Below are positions 6,737 to 15,235 of a stretch of DNA of 64,000 bases, in pieces; position 1 is the first letter of the stretch; each line of letters opens with the position of its first letter. Below the pieces are notes generated by a model, which saw only the letters and a list, made by a program, of their open reading frames with translations, had not been told where the DNA came from and did not search any database. The position numbers and the translations under genes were made by a program. Origin of the DNA: Paludibacteraceae bacterium (GTDB lineage: Bacteria > Bacteroidota > Bacteroidia > Bacteroidales > Paludibacteraceae); NCBI GenBank assembly GCA_017450435.1, contig JAFSTO010000068.1, forward strand, positions 62,001 through 126,000, read 5' to 3'.

Positions 6737-8497
6737 ATGGCAAAGTTCTTTATTACAAATAGTCAAAAGTATTATAATTCACTAAAAGGCCAGATTGCCC
6801 ATACAAATTTTAGCTTGTCGTTTGACTATGCAAACAATGGAGTGTATGCGTTGGCTACGCATAAACTTGGAATGCATAATAGAAATGCTGTACAAGTAAA
6901 CGAAGACTTCTGCGTAGCAACAGGAACGTGTATTTATAAAGAGAGTTTGGATTACTTGCCTTTACTAAACGATTTCGATGGCGACATGTCACAGATTCGA
7001 GAAAATACCATTGGACAATATGCTATATGTGTTAAAAAAGATAATCGATTGTCTGTCTGGGGCGATGCATGTGGCTGCTATGACATATACTATTATAATG
7101 AAAATGGCACTTGGCTTATTTCGAACTCATTATATGACATAGCCGAAGTTATTGGGCATAAATTATTGCCACTAAACGAATTTAATGTTATAGTGCGAAT
7201 GGCTAATCGTTATATACCAAATGCACAAACATTCTTTGATCATATATCTTATATACGAGGAGAGGAATATATAAACGTAGATTTACAGAGTTCGCAATTT
7301 AACATAGTTAAGAACAAGGTAGATTTCCCAGTTGGAGATGATAGTTTCGAGAACTTAGTGACCAAGGCTGCAGAAGCCTTAAAAAATAACGCACGAATTG
7401 CAGCCAAGGTATTGGGTACTCCCACAATTTGCGTAACCGGAGGATTGGACTCAAGATTAGTTCTTGCATCCTTTTTAGCAAACGGTATAAAACCGCATTT
7501 GTTTTATGGAGTGGGGAATAATCGCATTACTTCTCCGCGAAAAGAAGATGAGTTATGTGTGGAACAACTTAGCAAGGAATTCAACTTACCTATTCAGAAA
7601 GGAGATTTCTTTGTATCTTCTCCATTGGATGCAGACTGGAATAATTATATCAATGATTGCGGTTTTACGACGGCATATATGTGGGGCGGTCAGAAAAATG
7701 TGATAGATAGTTTACGTTCCGGTACAGATTTGTTGATGTTCGGTTGGGGCGGAGAACTATACAGGAATATTTCCGGTTGGACAGAGCAAAAGGCAGAAGA
7801 AAGTATCACACTGCATGAGTTGTTAAGCAAATGGTACATAGCCCGTGCACAAAGTGCACCTCTGATTAGAGAGGCTATTCCAGATTACGATGCACGTGTT
7901 GAACAAGAAATGAGAAAGGAATGTGAGCATTTAGGCTTAAATCCGGAGAGGATGTCTATAGATGATTCGTTTTTCATAGAAATGAAATATAGGACTATGG
8001 CAGATACACAAATACCATCGTTTATCCAATATTATAAGTACGCCTATTTGCCATTATTTGAACATAATGTTTTGATTAACCGTGTTCATTCTAATGAGAA
8101 AGATTTTGTTAAATTTATGTTAGCGCTTTGTTCTGCTATTTATCATGATATTTTGCGTGTCGCTTTCTTCACACACCAGCAATGGAAAACATTTGATGCA
8201 GACTCAATGTCATTACGCCCAGCAAAATCAAATTACGACAGATTGTCAGATTCGTTCTTTGCAAAAGTGCTGCGAGTGATTGCGCCTAAGAGTATCAAAC
8301 AATATATTTTCCGCCCGTTAAAGCGAAAACTGAAAGCCAATCAAAAGCAACCAAAGTTAGCCCCTGATTGTGTCATCAACGAATTCGATACACTCAATAA
8401 CGCACAATATCACATAAACATGTCAGATATAAGAAGAAGTGAGGATACTGTAATGTGGGCTATTTTGTTAAGAGCACTAAAGAAATTAGGATATTGA
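6737..8497 (+). CDS. Asparagine synthase-like protein
   Basis: 586 residues. The PP-loop ATP pyrophosphatase signature is TGGLDSRL at residues 234-241, equivalent to SGGxDS, within an Asn-synthase-type domain. The N-terminal ~190 residues resemble the glutaminase half (GQYAICVKKDNRLSVWGDACG), but the second residue is Ala, not the Cys nucleophile, so glutamine hydrolysis is unlikely. Such proteins in polysaccharide clusters are thought to amidate or aminoacylate sugars; that role is inference. It sits 13 bases after the gene at 5206 and is followed after four bases by a remnant of a neuA start. Confidence 0.8.
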   Translation: MAKFFITNSQKYYNSLKGQIAHTNFSLSFDYANNGVYALATHKLGMHNRNAVQVNEDFCVATGTCIYKESLDYLPLLNDFDGDMSQIRENTIGQYAICVKKDNRLSVWGDACGCYDIYYYNENGTWLISNSLYDIAEVIGHKLLPLNEFNVIVRMANRYIPNAQTFFDHISYIRGEEYINVDLQSSQFNIVKNKVDFPVGDDSFENLVTKAAEALKNNARIAAKVLGTPTICVTGGLDSRLVLASFLANGIKPHLFYGVGNNRITSPRKEDELCVEQLSKEFNLPIQKGDFFVSSPLDADWNNYINDCGFTTAYMWGGQKNVIDSLRSGTDLLMFGWGGELYRNISGWTEQKAEESITLHELLSKWYIARAQSAPLIREAIPDYDARVEQEMRKECEHLGLNPERMSIDDSFFIEMKYRTMADTQIPSFIQYYKYAYLPLFEHNVLINRVHSNEKDFVKFMLALCSAIYHDILRVAFFTHQQWKTFDADSMSLRPAKSNYDRLSDSFFAKVLRVIAPKSIKQYIFRPLKRKLKANQKQPKLAPDCVINEFDTLNNAQYHINMSDIRRSEDTVMWAILLRALKKLGY

Positions 8498-8501
8498 TAT
8501 C

Positions 8502-8573
8502 ATGCAAACAATAGCATTTGTACCAGTGCGTGGATGGAGTAAGTCCATTCCGCTGAAGAATATCAAGCTATAA
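8502..8573 (+). pseudogene. 5'-end remnant of a neuA-like gene
   Basis: The ATG at 8502 opens MQTIAFVPVRGWSKSIPLKN, nearly the same as the start of the intact gene at 10340 (MRTIAFIPVRGGSKSIPLKN), with DNA identity of very roughly 85% by eye over about 66 bases. The frame ends at TAA (8571-8573) just after the match stops. The two copies bracket the reverse-strand ATPase at 8650-10065. It lacks almost all of the cytidylyltransferase and cannot work. Confidence 0.85.
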
Positions 8574-8580
8574 ACAAACC

Positions 8581-8610
8581 CAAATAGAAAAATAGCGGCA
8601 CGTGCCGCTA
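8581..8610 (-). terminator. Rho-independent terminator of the leftward ATPase gene
   Basis: A perfect 18-base palindrome TAGCGGCACGTGCCGCTA (8593-8610) is followed, reading leftward, by a T-rich run (TTTTTCTATTT). It lies about 40 bases beyond the stop codon of the ATPase gene. Confidence 0.65.
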
Positions 8611-8624
8611 TCCAATAAATACGA

Positions 8625-8635
8625 TCTTTGACATA
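8625..8635 (+). promoter_or_regulatory. boxA-like motif TCTTTGACATA, first copy
   Basis: TCTTTGACATA resembles the boxA antitermination element (TGCTCTTTAACA in E. coli). The same 11 bases recur at 17435-17445. Both copies lie 15-20 bases upstream, on the + strand, of the stop codon of a leftward ATPase gene, and both follow a GC-rich hairpin. Whether it acts in antitermination or marks a junction is unknown. Confidence 0.4.
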
Positions 8636-8649
8636 CTGATTCACTTTAA

Positions 8650-10065
8650 TTATTCAAACAAGTCATCAATAATAAGAGTTTGATTGACTTGCGAAGAATA
8701 TTGATTAGGTAGCAAACCATACGTGGTAACCAATGTGAGTTGCAAAGACATCCTCTTGGGCATCAACGAACGGAGTGCTTGCAAGCGATTGCGCAGTTGC
8801 AAATCTTCTGTTTTGTCAATTGCATACATGCCCTCTGTGAATTTCATTTCACATAGGTTGGCTGTATTGTCTGCACGCTGTAACACAGCATCAATCTGGG
8901 CAGAACCATCAGGATCGTAAGTGCGCAGCGAGTAGATGCTCGTTTGCACGCCCTCTATCTTTAAATACTTTTTTATCTGCACGGCATGCTGCATCACAAG
9001 AAGTTCAAACCGTGTTCCTGCCCATTGGTAGAAGGCCGCAGAACGCTGCATGTTGGTCCAATAGTTTAAATCTGTCTTTTGCTTATCTTTTAGGAACCGA
9101 TGATAGAACAGTACATAAAAGTCAATGAGTTGGTACAACTTGTCTTTTGTGCCCAGAGGTGAATACTTCCGTATAAAACCGCATCTTTCCAGATTGCTCA
9201 ATACACGTGTAAGACTTTCTCCGGATGATAAATGCGTATGTTCGATAATCTCATTTCTTGTCATACCATATTGGCGTTGTGCTAATATATTGACAACCTT
9301 TTCATAGTTCTCGGAACGACGAAACATAGCAGGAAACAGATGGCTATATTCATCATACAGCGGACCATTGGGATTGAATAGTGCAAAATCAATACTGCCA
9401 GATAGGCTACGCTGCGGATCAATAAAATTCAAGTAGTATGGTATGCCTCCAAACACCATGTATGCTTCGCATATCTCATAGCGCGATAGATGTAATCCTC
9501 TACCTTGGAAATACTCCTCGCACTCTTTGAGTGTGAAAGGTTGCAGAGGTATCTGTCCGGTTAGCCTGCCATATAAGCCTCCATGATTGTTGATAAGGTT
9601 GTCAACCATCCATGATGTAACAGAGCCGCATACTATCAACAAAATATCTTTACGGATAGATGCCCAGCCGTTCCAGAACGCTTCTAATGCAGAGATGAAA
9701 CCAGATTTTGGGGTATCTATCCATGGTAACTCATCTATAAAGACTACCTTTTTGGCAGTAGAAGGCAAATGTTCGATGTATTGCTCTAATCCGAAAAATG
9801 CATCTAACCAATTGGAGATAGGGTGAGGAGCGGAACCTGTATAACGGGCGAGTGTTTGTGAAAATCGCTGCAATTGTATTTCTTGAGAAGAATTAGCCAT
9901 TCCGGAGAACTGGAAAACCATCTCCTGCTCAAAATACTCACGGATAAGGAAAGTTTTACCAACTCTGCGCCTTCCAAAAACAGCAATAAATTCAGATTGA
10001 GCAGAATGATAGTACTTGTCGAGCGACTCTTTGGCTGTTTGCCTACCATATACATTTATTCTCAT
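8650..10065 (-). CDS. AAA-type ATPase with C-terminal nuclease-like domain (DUF234-type)
   Basis: 471 residues. Walker A is FGRRRVGKTFLI near residues 30-41 and Walker B is VVFIDELPW near 107. The protein then has the sensor-like LIVCGSVTSWM, a winged-helix region (~260-310), and a C-terminal domain with QIDAVLQRADNTANLCEMKF, which has the D...E-K pattern of the restriction-endonuclease-like fold (DUF234). This family is abundant in Bacteroidales and archaea with no settled function. It is opposite to the capsule genes and sits between a neuA 5' fragment and the intact neuA, so it looks like an insertion. Its own promoter (10089-10120) and terminator (8581-8610) make it a self-contained unit. 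Confidence 0.85.
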   Translation of the reverse strand: MRINVYGRQTAKESLDKYYHSAQSEFIAVFGRRRVGKTFLIREYFEQEMVFQFSGMANSSQEIQLQRFSQTLARYTGSAPHPISNWLDAFFGLEQYIEHLPSTAKKVVFIDELPWIDTPKSGFISALEAFWNGWASIRKDILLIVCGSVTSWMVDNLINNHGGLYGRLTGQIPLQPFTLKECEEYFQGRGLHLSRYEICEAYMVFGGIPYYLNFIDPQRSLSGSIDFALFNPNGPLYDEYSHLFPAMFRRSENYEKVVNILAQRQYGMTRNEIIEHTHLSSGESLTRVLSNLERCGFIRKYSPLGTKDKLYQLIDFYVLFYHRFLKDKQKTDLNYWTNMQRSAAFYQWAGTRFELLVMQHAVQIKKYLKIEGVQTSIYSLRTYDPDGSAQIDAVLQRADNTANLCEMKFTEGMYAIDKTEDLQLRNRLQALRSLMPKRMSLQLTLVTTYGLLPNQYSSQVNQTLIIDDLFE

Positions 10066-10088
10066 AACAATAGATTTAAAATCCGCTG

Positions 10089-10120
10089 CAAAGGTACAAC
10101 TTTATTTTGAAATTTGCAAA
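10089..10120 (-). promoter_or_regulatory. Bacteroidetes-type promoter of the ATPase at 8650
   Basis: On the minus strand, TTTG (10117-10120), 20 bases, then TACCTTTG (10089-10096) fits the -33/-7 consensus. The bases CTTTGCAGCG at and after the -7 element recur in the promoter of the other leftward ATPase (18798). Confidence 0.7.
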
Positions 10121-10132
10121 TTTATTAGATTA

Positions 10133-10224
10133 AAATCGGCCAAAAATAACAAAATTTCTATGTTTTGGCTAAGTATATGCCTAAAATAAGCCAAAATAAA
10201 GTGTGGAGTGCTGTGTTTGGCTGA
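10133..10224. repeat. Four short GGCY/AGCC motifs, one inverted pair, upstream of the ATPase
   Basis: TTTTGGCT (10163-10170) and AGCCAAAA (10189-10196) form an 8-base inverted pair with 18 bases between. Related forms occur at about 10136 (CGGCCAAAA) and 10214 (TTTGGCT). Clustered inverted motifs upstream of a promoter suggest an operator region. No gene is supported between 10066 and 10339. Confidence 0.4.
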
Positions 10225-10339
10225 ATAGAAGTGAATCACTATATGTCAGAGTTATTACGAAAAATAAGTTGCATCATGCTCTATCTGCAGTGTAGCTTAG
10301 ACGATGAGGGAGTTGATGAATTAAACAACATAAAACAAT

Positions 10340-11515
10340 ATGCGAACAATAGCATTTATACCGGTTCGGGGCGGGAGCAAGTCTATCCCGCTGAAGAATA
10401 TCAAGCCGTTCTGTGGAAAGCCTTTGGTGTGCTGGAACATCGAGGCTCTTGAAGCATGTCCGCAAGTGGATGAAATCATTGTGGCGACTGACTCCCCAGA
10501 GATAGAACAAGCAGTGCTCACCGGGCATTACCCCAAGACACACATCTATCACCGTTCGGCAGAGAATGCTTGTGATACGGCTTCTACGGAGAGTGTGATG
10601 TTGGAGTACATCAAGCAAAGTGGCAAAGGGATAATGTACAATGTACAAAGTGATGACATCTTCATGCTGGTACAAGCGACATCGCCGTTGACACAGACAT
10701 GTCATTTCTCGGAAGCTTTATTGCAATATGCACAAGGCGAATATGATTCCATGCTGACATGCGTGCGGAACAAACGGTTCTTTTGGAATGCCGATGGCAG
10801 TTCGTTGAACTACGATTACCGTCACCGTCCGCGCAGACAGGAGTTTGAGGGATTGATGATGGAGAATGGCGCGTTCTATATCAATAAGGTAGCCAATATC
10901 CTTGCTTCCGGCAATCGCTTGAGTGGTAAGATTGGCATTTATGAAATGCCGGAATATACCTCGTTTGAGATAGACGAGCCGGACGATTGGATCATTATGG
11001 AAAACCTCATGCGCAAGCATGTGCTGAACCAACACTCTATAGACACAAAGAAAATCAAACTCTTTCTATGCGATGTAGATGGTACACTGACAGACGGAGG
11101 TATGTATTACTCGGAGAACGGCGATGAGTTAAAGAAATTCAACACCCGCGACGGGGTGGCATTGGCGATGCCACGTGAAAAAGGAATCAAGACGGGTATC
11201 ATCACTTCCGAGGACACGCAGATAGTGTCTCGCCGTGCTGCCAAACTGAAAGTGGATTATCTGATTCAAGGCAAACGCGATGGAGGCAAACTCGCCGCCG
11301 CACAAGAAATTTGCAAAGAAATGGGAATCACGATGCAGGAAGTTGCCTATGTTGGTGATGATTTGAATTGTGTGGAACTCCTATCTGCCGTTGGCTTTGC
11401 TGCCTGCCCGGCTGATGCCTGTGAACAAGTGAAACAAATACCAGATATCCATATCCTGTCAAAAAAAGGCGGAGATGGAGTTGTAAGAGAAGTCGTTGAA
11501 AAATATTTTGTGTAA
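10340..11515 (+). CDS. neuA: CMP-nonulosonate cytidylyltransferase fused to a HAD phosphatase
   Basis: 391 residues in two parts. Residues 1-225 are an acylneuraminate cytidylyltransferase: FIPVRGGSKSIPLKN at 6-20 is the nucleotide-binding loop, with VQATSPL near 111. Residues ~239-391 are a HAD phosphatase of the KdsC/NeuA-C type: DVDGTLTDGG at 245-254 gives the two catalytic Asp, and VGDDLNCVELL is the Mg-binding motif. The first half activates a nonulosonic acid with CTP. The second could dephosphorylate the 9-phosphate made by a NeuB-type enzyme, as suggested for fused NeuA in some Bacteroides and animals. It is followed directly by a sialyltransferase-like gene, which fits. Confidence 0.9.
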   Translation: MRTIAFIPVRGGSKSIPLKNIKPFCGKPLVCWNIEALEACPQVDEIIVATDSPEIEQAVLTGHYPKTHIYHRSAENACDTASTESVMLEYIKQSGKGIMYNVQSDDIFMLVQATSPLTQTCHFSEALLQYAQGEYDSMLTCVRNKRFFWNADGSSLNYDYRHRPRRQEFEGLMMENGAFYINKVANILASGNRLSGKIGIYEMPEYTSFEIDEPDDWIIMENLMRKHVLNQHSIDTKKIKLFLCDVDGTLTDGGMYYSENGDELKKFNTRDGVALAMPREKGIKTGIITSEDTQIVSRRAAKLKVDYLIQGKRDGGKLAAAQEICKEMGITMQEVAYVGDDLNCVELLSAVGFAACPADACEQVKQIPDIHILSKKGGDGVVREVVEKYFV

Positions 11516-11516
11516 A

Positions 11517-12704
11517 ATGCATAAAAATATTAAAAATAGAATTGAATTTGCAAAGGGTACTCCCTCTTGCTTTTTGGTCATGTCTCCTTTCCAAATTCTT
11601 TGTGCATTGGAAGCGATTGCAGAATTCGACATACATGACTTTAAGTTTGTATTTGTGTTGTGCCCAGATTTTATCCAGAGAAATGAACAAATGCGCAATA
11701 TGGCTCATTCTCTGCACTTTTCTTATGATGAATATGACATGACGGATATATCATACGATGATTTTCTAAAGCATAAGGATATTTTCTCTTTCAATAAAAA
11801 AGGTAGATACGATAGAATCTTTATAGGTGACTATAATGCTACATTCCTATTAATGCTAAGTGTACTATATGCTAGTGATTCCGCTACTTTATTATACACA
11901 GACGATGGAAATTCGTCTATATCTATATTACAAGGGAAGCCCCGTGATAATAGACCAATGGGATGGAAACAACAACTAACATGGTACAAAAATGTATATA
12001 AAGTTCAGCAAAAAGAAAGAAATGAGGTGCTAAAAAGACTTTTGGAAGCGGGTGTGAAATGTACAAATAGCTTTTTTACTATTTATAGTGATGTTAAAAC
12101 AAAATTATTCTCCATATATCCGAACCATTTATGCCATTTATCAGATAGAATAACGACCAAACAAGCCGAAAATCAAGTTGTAATAATTGTTGGGGCTGCA
12201 TTATCGGCGTATGCTGCACAAAATAGGATAGAAGAAATAGAATTGGAGGCTATAACATGGAAACAACTATCCAACATCCGAGCCCGTCACGCAGACATGG
12301 ATATCGTTTATATACCACACGGACGAGATACAAATTTGAATGTCCCGCATTTTTGTGATATTTTGCATATGTCATATCAAAGGATAGAAGAACCAATAGA
12401 ATATTATTTATTAAAAAGTGGGATGCAACCGAAATACATCTATGGATTTAACTCTACAGCTTTATTAAATCTAAAACGTATATTCTCTGCTGCTCAAGTA
12501 TCAAATTGGTTTATAGAAAAAGAATACGACAATTCGTATTATAAATTTTTCAATGAGGTAAGAAAATATTATGAACAAAATGGAATAGAAACAGAAGTTA
12601 TTAAATATCCACAACCAACAATGAGCGAACGAGTAGAGTTATTAGTGAATAATGTATATGGAATATTTAAACTGATTGATAGAAAGTTACATATGGTTAA
12701 ATAA
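11517..12704 (+). CDS. Sialyltransferase-like glycosyltransferase (GT52-like)
   Basis: 395 residues from the ATG at 11517, two bases past the neuA-like stop; the frame extends upstream to 11496 only through a TTG. FLVMSPFQILCALEAI near the N-terminus and YIYGFNSTALLNLKRIF near residue 320 are hallmarks of GT52 and related polysialyltransferase-like proteins. YIPHGRDTN near 265 is consistent. The expected role is transfer of a CMP-activated nonulosonic acid to the surface glycan at the cytoplasmic face. Position right after the CMP-sugar synthetase supports this. AT-rich by eye, unlike neuA. The acceptor cannot be told. Confidence 0.78.
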   Translation: MHKNIKNRIEFAKGTPSCFLVMSPFQILCALEAIAEFDIHDFKFVFVLCPDFIQRNEQMRNMAHSLHFSYDEYDMTDISYDDFLKHKDIFSFNKKGRYDRIFIGDYNATFLLMLSVLYASDSATLLYTDDGNSSISILQGKPRDNRPMGWKQQLTWYKNVYKVQQKERNEVLKRLLEAGVKCTNSFFTIYSDVKTKLFSIYPNHLCHLSDRITTKQAENQVVIIVGAALSAYAAQNRIEEIELEAITWKQLSNIRARHADMDIVYIPHGRDTNLNVPHFCDILHMSYQRIEEPIEYYLLKSGMQPKYIYGFNSTALLNLKRIFSAAQVSNWFIEKEYDNSYYKFFNEVRKYYEQNGIETEVIKYPQPTMSERVELLVNNVYGIFKLIDRKLHMVK

Positions 12705-12716
12705 ACTTATAGTTTT

Positions 12717-12827
12717 ATGGCAATTACAAACTATCAAATAGAAATGCTCAATGTGGGCGATGCGGAATTAGCAATGCCCCGCAAATCATACAGAAAAAAA
12801 CCATGTTTTATAAATGAAGATGAATAG
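12717..12827 (+). pseudogene. 5'-end remnant, metallo-hydrolase-like start
   Basis: ATG at 12717 opens MAITNYQIEMLNVGDA, which resembles the N-terminus of MBL-fold hydrolases of the ComEC-related type (MLNVGDAD), then continues 20 unrelated codons to TAG at 12825-12827. A 36-residue peptide of unknown function is the alternative. It lies five bases before the next GT2 gene and fits the pattern of abrupt gene-start fragments in this cluster. Confidence 0.5.
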
Positions 12828-12832
12828 TAAAT

Positions 12833-13732
12833 ATGGCAGATAAAATGAACTATATATATTCAATAATAATACCACATTATAACATTCCGGAACTGCTTGT
12901 CCGATGCTTGAAATCAATCCCTGTTCGTGAGGACATTCAGGTTATCGTGGTAGATGACTGCAGCCCGAATGCTGATACCTATAAAGAAAGATTTCCAGAG
13001 ATTTTCTCTCGTCCGAACTTAGAGTGGTATTCTACTTCTATTGGAGGATCTGCTGGCCGAGCACGCAATATAGGTTTGGAACATGCAAGTGGGAAGTGGG
13101 TGTTATTTGCTGATGCAGATGATTTCTATGTCCCGAATATGTACGAGATACTATCTTCTCATGCTAATGATGATGTGGATGTAATTTATTTCAAAGCAGA
13201 TAGTGTTGATACTATTACATTACTACCATCGGATAGACATTTAGGAAGAAACGAGAGTTTGGATTTATACATATCAGGCGAGGCTAGTAATATAGAAGCA
13301 ATACTACATTTTACAGTAGTATGGTCTACAATGTATTCAAAAAAATTCATTATTGATAGTAACATTAAATTTGATGCAACCTTATGCGGAAACGATATTA
13401 TGTTTGCAGTTAAAGCTGCGCACAAGTCGCAAAAGTATAAGTATATTGATGAAATACTATATGTAATAACATATCGCGAAAATAGTCTGCATGATAGCAA
13501 AACGAAGAGTTATCAACATTATGTAACGCAGCATAGTGTAGATGCAAGATTGTGTAAGTATTGTAAGCAGGAAGGAATTAATTATAAGAAACCGCCGTGT
13601 GTTTTACGCGATATTTATATTACTTATACTATATTTGGTGTAAAAGCTGCAATTTTCCACTTCAAAATGGCATTGAAGGATAAGGCTCTTACATTAGGAT
13701 TGAAAGAGTATTTAGTTCGTAAAATTTTATAG
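12833..13732 (+). CDS. Glycosyltransferase family 2
   Basis: 299 residues. The GT-A nucleotide-binding start is YSIIIPHYNIPELLVRCLKSI (near residues 9-29), then VIVVDDCSPN and, near residue 90, VLFADADDFYVP with the DxD metal site. GGSAGRARNIGLEHASG is the usual GT2 loop. It is a cytoplasmic inverting enzyme adding a sugar to a lipid-linked repeat unit; donor and acceptor cannot be told. AT-rich, two bases before the GT4 gene. Confidence 0.88.
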   Translation: MADKMNYIYSIIIPHYNIPELLVRCLKSIPVREDIQVIVVDDCSPNADTYKERFPEIFSRPNLEWYSTSIGGSAGRARNIGLEHASGKWVLFADADDFYVPNMYEILSSHANDDVDVIYFKADSVDTITLLPSDRHLGRNESLDLYISGEASNIEAILHFTVVWSTMYSKKFIIDSNIKFDATLCGNDIMFAVKAAHKSQKYKYIDEILYVITYRENSLHDSKTKSYQHYVTQHSVDARLCKYCKQEGINYKKPPCVLRDIYITYTIFGVKAAIFHFKMALKDKALTLGLKEYLVRKIL

Positions 13733-13734
13733 TT

Positions 13735-14898
13735 ATGAATATCCTATTTGTAAATAACTTTTTCCCAATCTTTGCTCAGTCTAATTGTGGGGCATCCCAG
13801 CGTTCAATGCGGTTGATAAAAGCATTGGCAAAAATTGGGCATGTGGATGTCATATCATTTGCAGGCGAGACTATCTCCAATGTTGCCAATGTAGATGTGG
13901 TGTTCTCTGATGAGGTATATGAATCTATAGAGAGTAATGGGAGAATAGAAAAGTTTACGAAACTATTTAAAATAAAATCTCCGGAGATATTATACCCCAC
14001 ATGTAAACAAAAAGAAAGGATTGTTGATGAGATTGTCAAACAAAAGCAATATGATTTTATAGTAACGCGATATATTCATTATGCATGTTATTGCGGATTA
14101 TTAAAGTATGCAGACAGGCTTATAATAGACATGGACGATGATCCTAAAGATGTTATTCTAATGTCTCTTGATAAAGTTCGTTCATTCAGAAATAAATTAT
14201 ATACATTTTTGTATGCGCATACTATTGATTCGATAACCAAGTATATTTGCCGGAAAGTTCATCATATCTTCTATTCGTCTCCAACTAAAGCATATCCGAA
14301 TGCTTCATTCTTGCCGAACATTTCTATTTTCGAGGAATCATTACCGCTTGTTGATTTCGCAAAGCAAGATGACAAAATATTAGTAGTGGGATGGTTTAGT
14401 TACTTACCCAATATCGAAGGATTAACCCATTTTGTAGAAAAAGTATTTCCTTTAATACGAGACAAAATACCAACCGCTACATTGGAGGTTGTAGGAAAGA
14501 TGACAGAGGCTTCACTAATTGAACAATGTAAGAAAGTAGATTGTGTTCATGTACATGGTTTTGTTGAAGATTTAAAGGAAGCCTATTTGCAATGTAAATG
14601 TGTCGTAGTTCCATTATATCGAGGAACAGGAACCAGCGTGAAATTAGTAGAAGCGATGTCTTTAGGGCGTTCTGTCGTAGCTACTTCCAATGGCTTGCGA
14701 GGACTGCATTCCGGATTCGTAAGTGGAGAGGATTTCCTATCTGCGACAAACGATGAAGAGTTTGCGAATAATGTGATTTCTCTCTTACAGGACGAAAAAA
14801 AGAATAAAGAAATAGCAAAAAGCGCCTTGTTAAAAATACAGCAATACTATTCTGTTGAATCATTTAATTTAATAGTGCAAAAAATATTTTTTAAATAG
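13735..14898 (+). CDS. Glycosyltransferase family 4
   Basis: 387 residues, GT-B fold. The N-terminal half starts MNILFVNNFFPIFAQSNCGASQRS. The C-terminal half has ILVVGWFSYLPNIEGL, VHGFVEDLKEAY and the donor-binding region VPLYRGTGTSVKLVEAMSLGRSVVAT near residues 295-320, typical of retaining GT4 enzymes that use UDP- or GDP-sugars. It starts two bases after the GT2 stop, so translation is probably coupled. Sugar specificity is unknown. Confidence 0.88.
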   Translation: MNILFVNNFFPIFAQSNCGASQRSMRLIKALAKIGHVDVISFAGETISNVANVDVVFSDEVYESIESNGRIEKFTKLFKIKSPEILYPTCKQKERIVDEIVKQKQYDFIVTRYIHYACYCGLLKYADRLIIDMDDDPKDVILMSLDKVRSFRNKLYTFLYAHTIDSITKYICRKVHHIFYSSPTKAYPNASFLPNISIFEESLPLVDFAKQDDKILVVGWFSYLPNIEGLTHFVEKVFPLIRDKIPTATLEVVGKMTEASLIEQCKKVDCVHVHGFVEDLKEAYLQCKCVVVPLYRGTGTSVKLVEAMSLGRSVVATSNGLRGLHSGFVSGEDFLSATNDEEFANNVISLLQDEKKNKEIAKSALLKIQQYYSVESFNLIVQKIFFK

Positions 14899-14902
14899 CC
14901 AT

Positions 14903-15163
14903 ATGGACAAACTTTTAACCATAGTTATTCCGACGTACAACATGCAGGATTATCTGCATCGTTGCTTGGATTCGCTTGTCCTCTACGACGGGGCGTTGAT
15001 GGAGCAATTAGAAGTGCTCGTTATCAATGACGGCAGCAAAGATAACTCATCTGCTATCGCGCATGAGTACGAGTCTAAGTATCCTAACTCTTTCCGTGTT
15101 ATTGACAAGGAGAATGGCAACTACGGCTCTTGCATCAATCGCGGATTGAAAGAGGCTGCATGA
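14903..15163 (+). pseudogene. Truncated glycosyltransferase family 2, N-terminal part only
   Basis: 86 residues: LTIVIPTYNMQDYLHRCLDS, LEVLVINDGSKDNS and ENGNYGSCINRGLKEAA form the first third of a GT2 domain. The frame then stops at TGA (15161-15163). The DxD metal site and all acceptor-binding parts are missing, so it cannot be active. A matching C-terminal GT2 fragment lies at 18972-19175. It appears more GC-rich than the GT4 gene before it, so it marks a composition boundary. Confidence 0.88.
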
Positions 15164-15178
15164 TAATAGACCAGGTGC

Positions 15179-15203
15179 GTCAATGGTTGATTGTGCCATT
15201 GAC
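15179..15203. repeat. 8-bp inverted repeat after the truncated GT2
   Basis: GTCAATGG (15179-15186) and CCATTGAC (15196-15203) are separated by nine bases. There is no T-run after it, so it is a weak terminator at best. It lies at the break point of the GT2 fragment. Confidence 0.45.
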
Positions 15204-15235
15204 TGATTTATTATGGAATTAATTAACATCGAAAT

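Noticed and set aside
10231..10452. Forward frame of 73 codons upstream of neuA
   Set aside because: It starts at GTG, runs into neuA in another frame and shows no family pattern.
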